Shown here piece by piece: positions 4,735 through 5,456 of a stretch of DNA of 5,456 nucleotides. The notes under the pieces are model-generated. The model was not told the origin of the DNA. It made no database searches and saw nothing but the letters and a program-made list of their open reading frames with translations. Every line of letters begins with the position of its first letter. The stretch's first letter is position 1. The DNA is from Eubacteriales Family XIII. Incertae Sedis bacterium (GTDB taxonomy: Bacteria > Bacillota > Clostridia > Peptostreptococcales > Anaerovoracaceae): NCBI GenBank assembly GCA_031263335.1, contig JAISGB010000040.1, positions 1-5,456 of the forward strand, given 5' to 3'. The position numbers and the translations under genes are program-made.

Positions 4735-5456
4735 GTGCAAAGCAATATCAGGGAGGCGATCGGCGGTATGGGACTCATACCGAAGGGCGGTCACGTCATC
4801 GTCGGGTTTTCCGGGGGACCGGACTCCCTGTGCCTCCTGCACGCGCTGTTGCACCTGCGCGCGGAGTTTGATTTCACGGTCGGCGCCGTGCATGTGAATC
4901 ACGGCTTTCGTCCCGGCGCCGCCGAGGCGGATCAGGCTTACGCGGAACGCCTCTGCGCCGATTGGGGGATCCCGATCGACATCCATACCCCGGATGTGGC
5001 GGCGCTCGCGCGCGAACGGGGGGAGACGCCGGAGGAGGCGGGGCGGACGGCCCGTTACCGCGCGTTCGACGAGACGGCGGCGCGTGTTGAACGGATGTCG
5101 GGCTTCGCGCCGTCCGGGATCAAGATCGCCGTGGCGCAGAACAGGAACGATCAAGCGGAAACGGTACTGATGCGCCTGTTGCGCGGCAGCGGCCCCGACG
5201 GACTGTCCGGCATGTCCCGCAGACGTGTGAGCGACGCGGGCTATGAGGTGATCCGGCCGTTGCTCGCGGTGAGCAGGGATGCGATAGAGCTGTATTGCGC
5301 GGACAATGGGTTGCGGCCTCGGCGGGATCATACCAACGAGGAAACCGGATATTTCCGGAACAGGATAAGGTTGGAGCTGTTGCCCCTGCTCCGAAGGGAT
5401 TATAACGCGTCCGTCGACGACGCTCTCATCCGGTTGGCAAAAATTGCGGGCGAGGA
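4735..5456 (+). CDS. tilS: tRNA(Ile)-lysidine synthase, 3'-truncated by window end
   Basis: An N-type ATP pyrophosphatase that attaches lysine to C34 of the CAU-anticodon tRNA-Ile, changing its charging from methionine to isoleucine and its codon from AUG to AUA. Visible are 240 residues of a protein usually about 430-470 long. They include the PP-loop SGGPDS (26-31), HVNHGFR (53-59), ETPEEAGRTARYR (97-109), NDQAETVLMRLLRGSG (138-153), and the DHTN...RNRIR...LLP region (198-217). The rest, including the C-terminal tRNA-binding domains, lies beyond the window. The reading frame is intact. The start is uncertain: GTG 4735 fits the family N-terminus (compare Bacillus TilS) and has GGTGA 8 nt upstream. 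GTG 4723 would add four residues. ATG 4768 has AGGGAGG 11 nt upstream but would remove the first helix. The 16-nt gap after tatD implies the same operon as metG, which makes functional sense because both enzymes decide the fate of CAU-anticodon tRNAs. Confidence 0.93.
   Translation, partial: MQSNIREAIGGMGLIPKGGHVIVGFSGGPDSLCLLHALLHLRAEFDFTVGAVHVNHGFRPGAAEADQAYAERLCADWGIPIDIHTPDVAALARERGETPEEAGRTARYRAFDETAARVERMSGFAPSGIKIAVAQNRNDQAETVLMRLLRGSGPDGLSGMSRRRVSDAGYEVIRPLLAVSRDAIELYCADNGLRPRRDHTNEETGYFRNRIRLELLPLLRRDYNASVDDALIRLAKIAGE

Noticed and set aside
3702..4778. Long minus-strand open frame opposite tatD
   Set aside because: Shadow of tatD with no domain; explained by codon bias.
4705..5331. 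Minus-strand open frame opposite tilS
   Set aside because: Arginine/histidine-rich shadow of the intact tilS frame, with no family resemblance.

Overview
The window looks like a piece of chromosome from a GC-rich Bacillota, most likely an uncultured or gut-associated member of the Clostridia. This rests on strong GGAGG-type ribosome binding sites, a DUF3842-family gene (a family I know mainly from Clostridia), the metG-tatD gene order typical of Bacillota, and a GC-biased third codon position that produces many long shadow frames. No taxon below class level can be supported from the sequence alone. No phage, CRISPR or toxin-antitoxin system is visible.

Layout, left to right. At 4-61 a 16-bp palindrome lies beside a strong, symmetrical Rho-independent terminator that ends a leftward gene. 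That gene (77-499, minus) encodes a small DUF3842 protein of unknown function. A 197-bp divergent intergenic region (500-696) holds putative promoters for both flanking genes and one copy (A) of a dispersed inverted repeat. Rightward from 697 to 2085 lies a gene for a membrane-anchored protein with a basic N-terminal tail, one transmembrane helix, TPR-like repeats, a chitobiase C-terminal-like (FN3-like) domain and an uncharacterised C-terminal domain. A 189-bp intergenic region (2086-2274) is almost filled by a second, longer copy (B) of the repeat, with three copies of a 16-nt arm. Then comes a tightly packed rightward gene set: metG (2275-3897), tatD (3897-4718, overlapping by 1 nt) and tilS (4735 to the window end, incomplete).

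The three right-hand genes form a housekeeping, translation-linked operon: MetRS charges tRNA-Met, TilS modifies the CAU anticodon of the minor tRNA-Ile so that it is not read or charged as tRNA-Met, and TatD is a metal-dependent nuclease that often travels with metG. The most unusual feature is non-coding. The repeat at 2083-2256 supplies the stop codon of the upstream gene and ends 7 nt before the metG ribosome binding site. It contains one arm that can pair with either of two partners, and it shares a 30-nt segment (26/30 identical) with the copy upstream of the DUF3842 gene. The best reading is a dispersed, MITE-like or structured-RNA repeat; a regulatory role on metG is possible but unproven.
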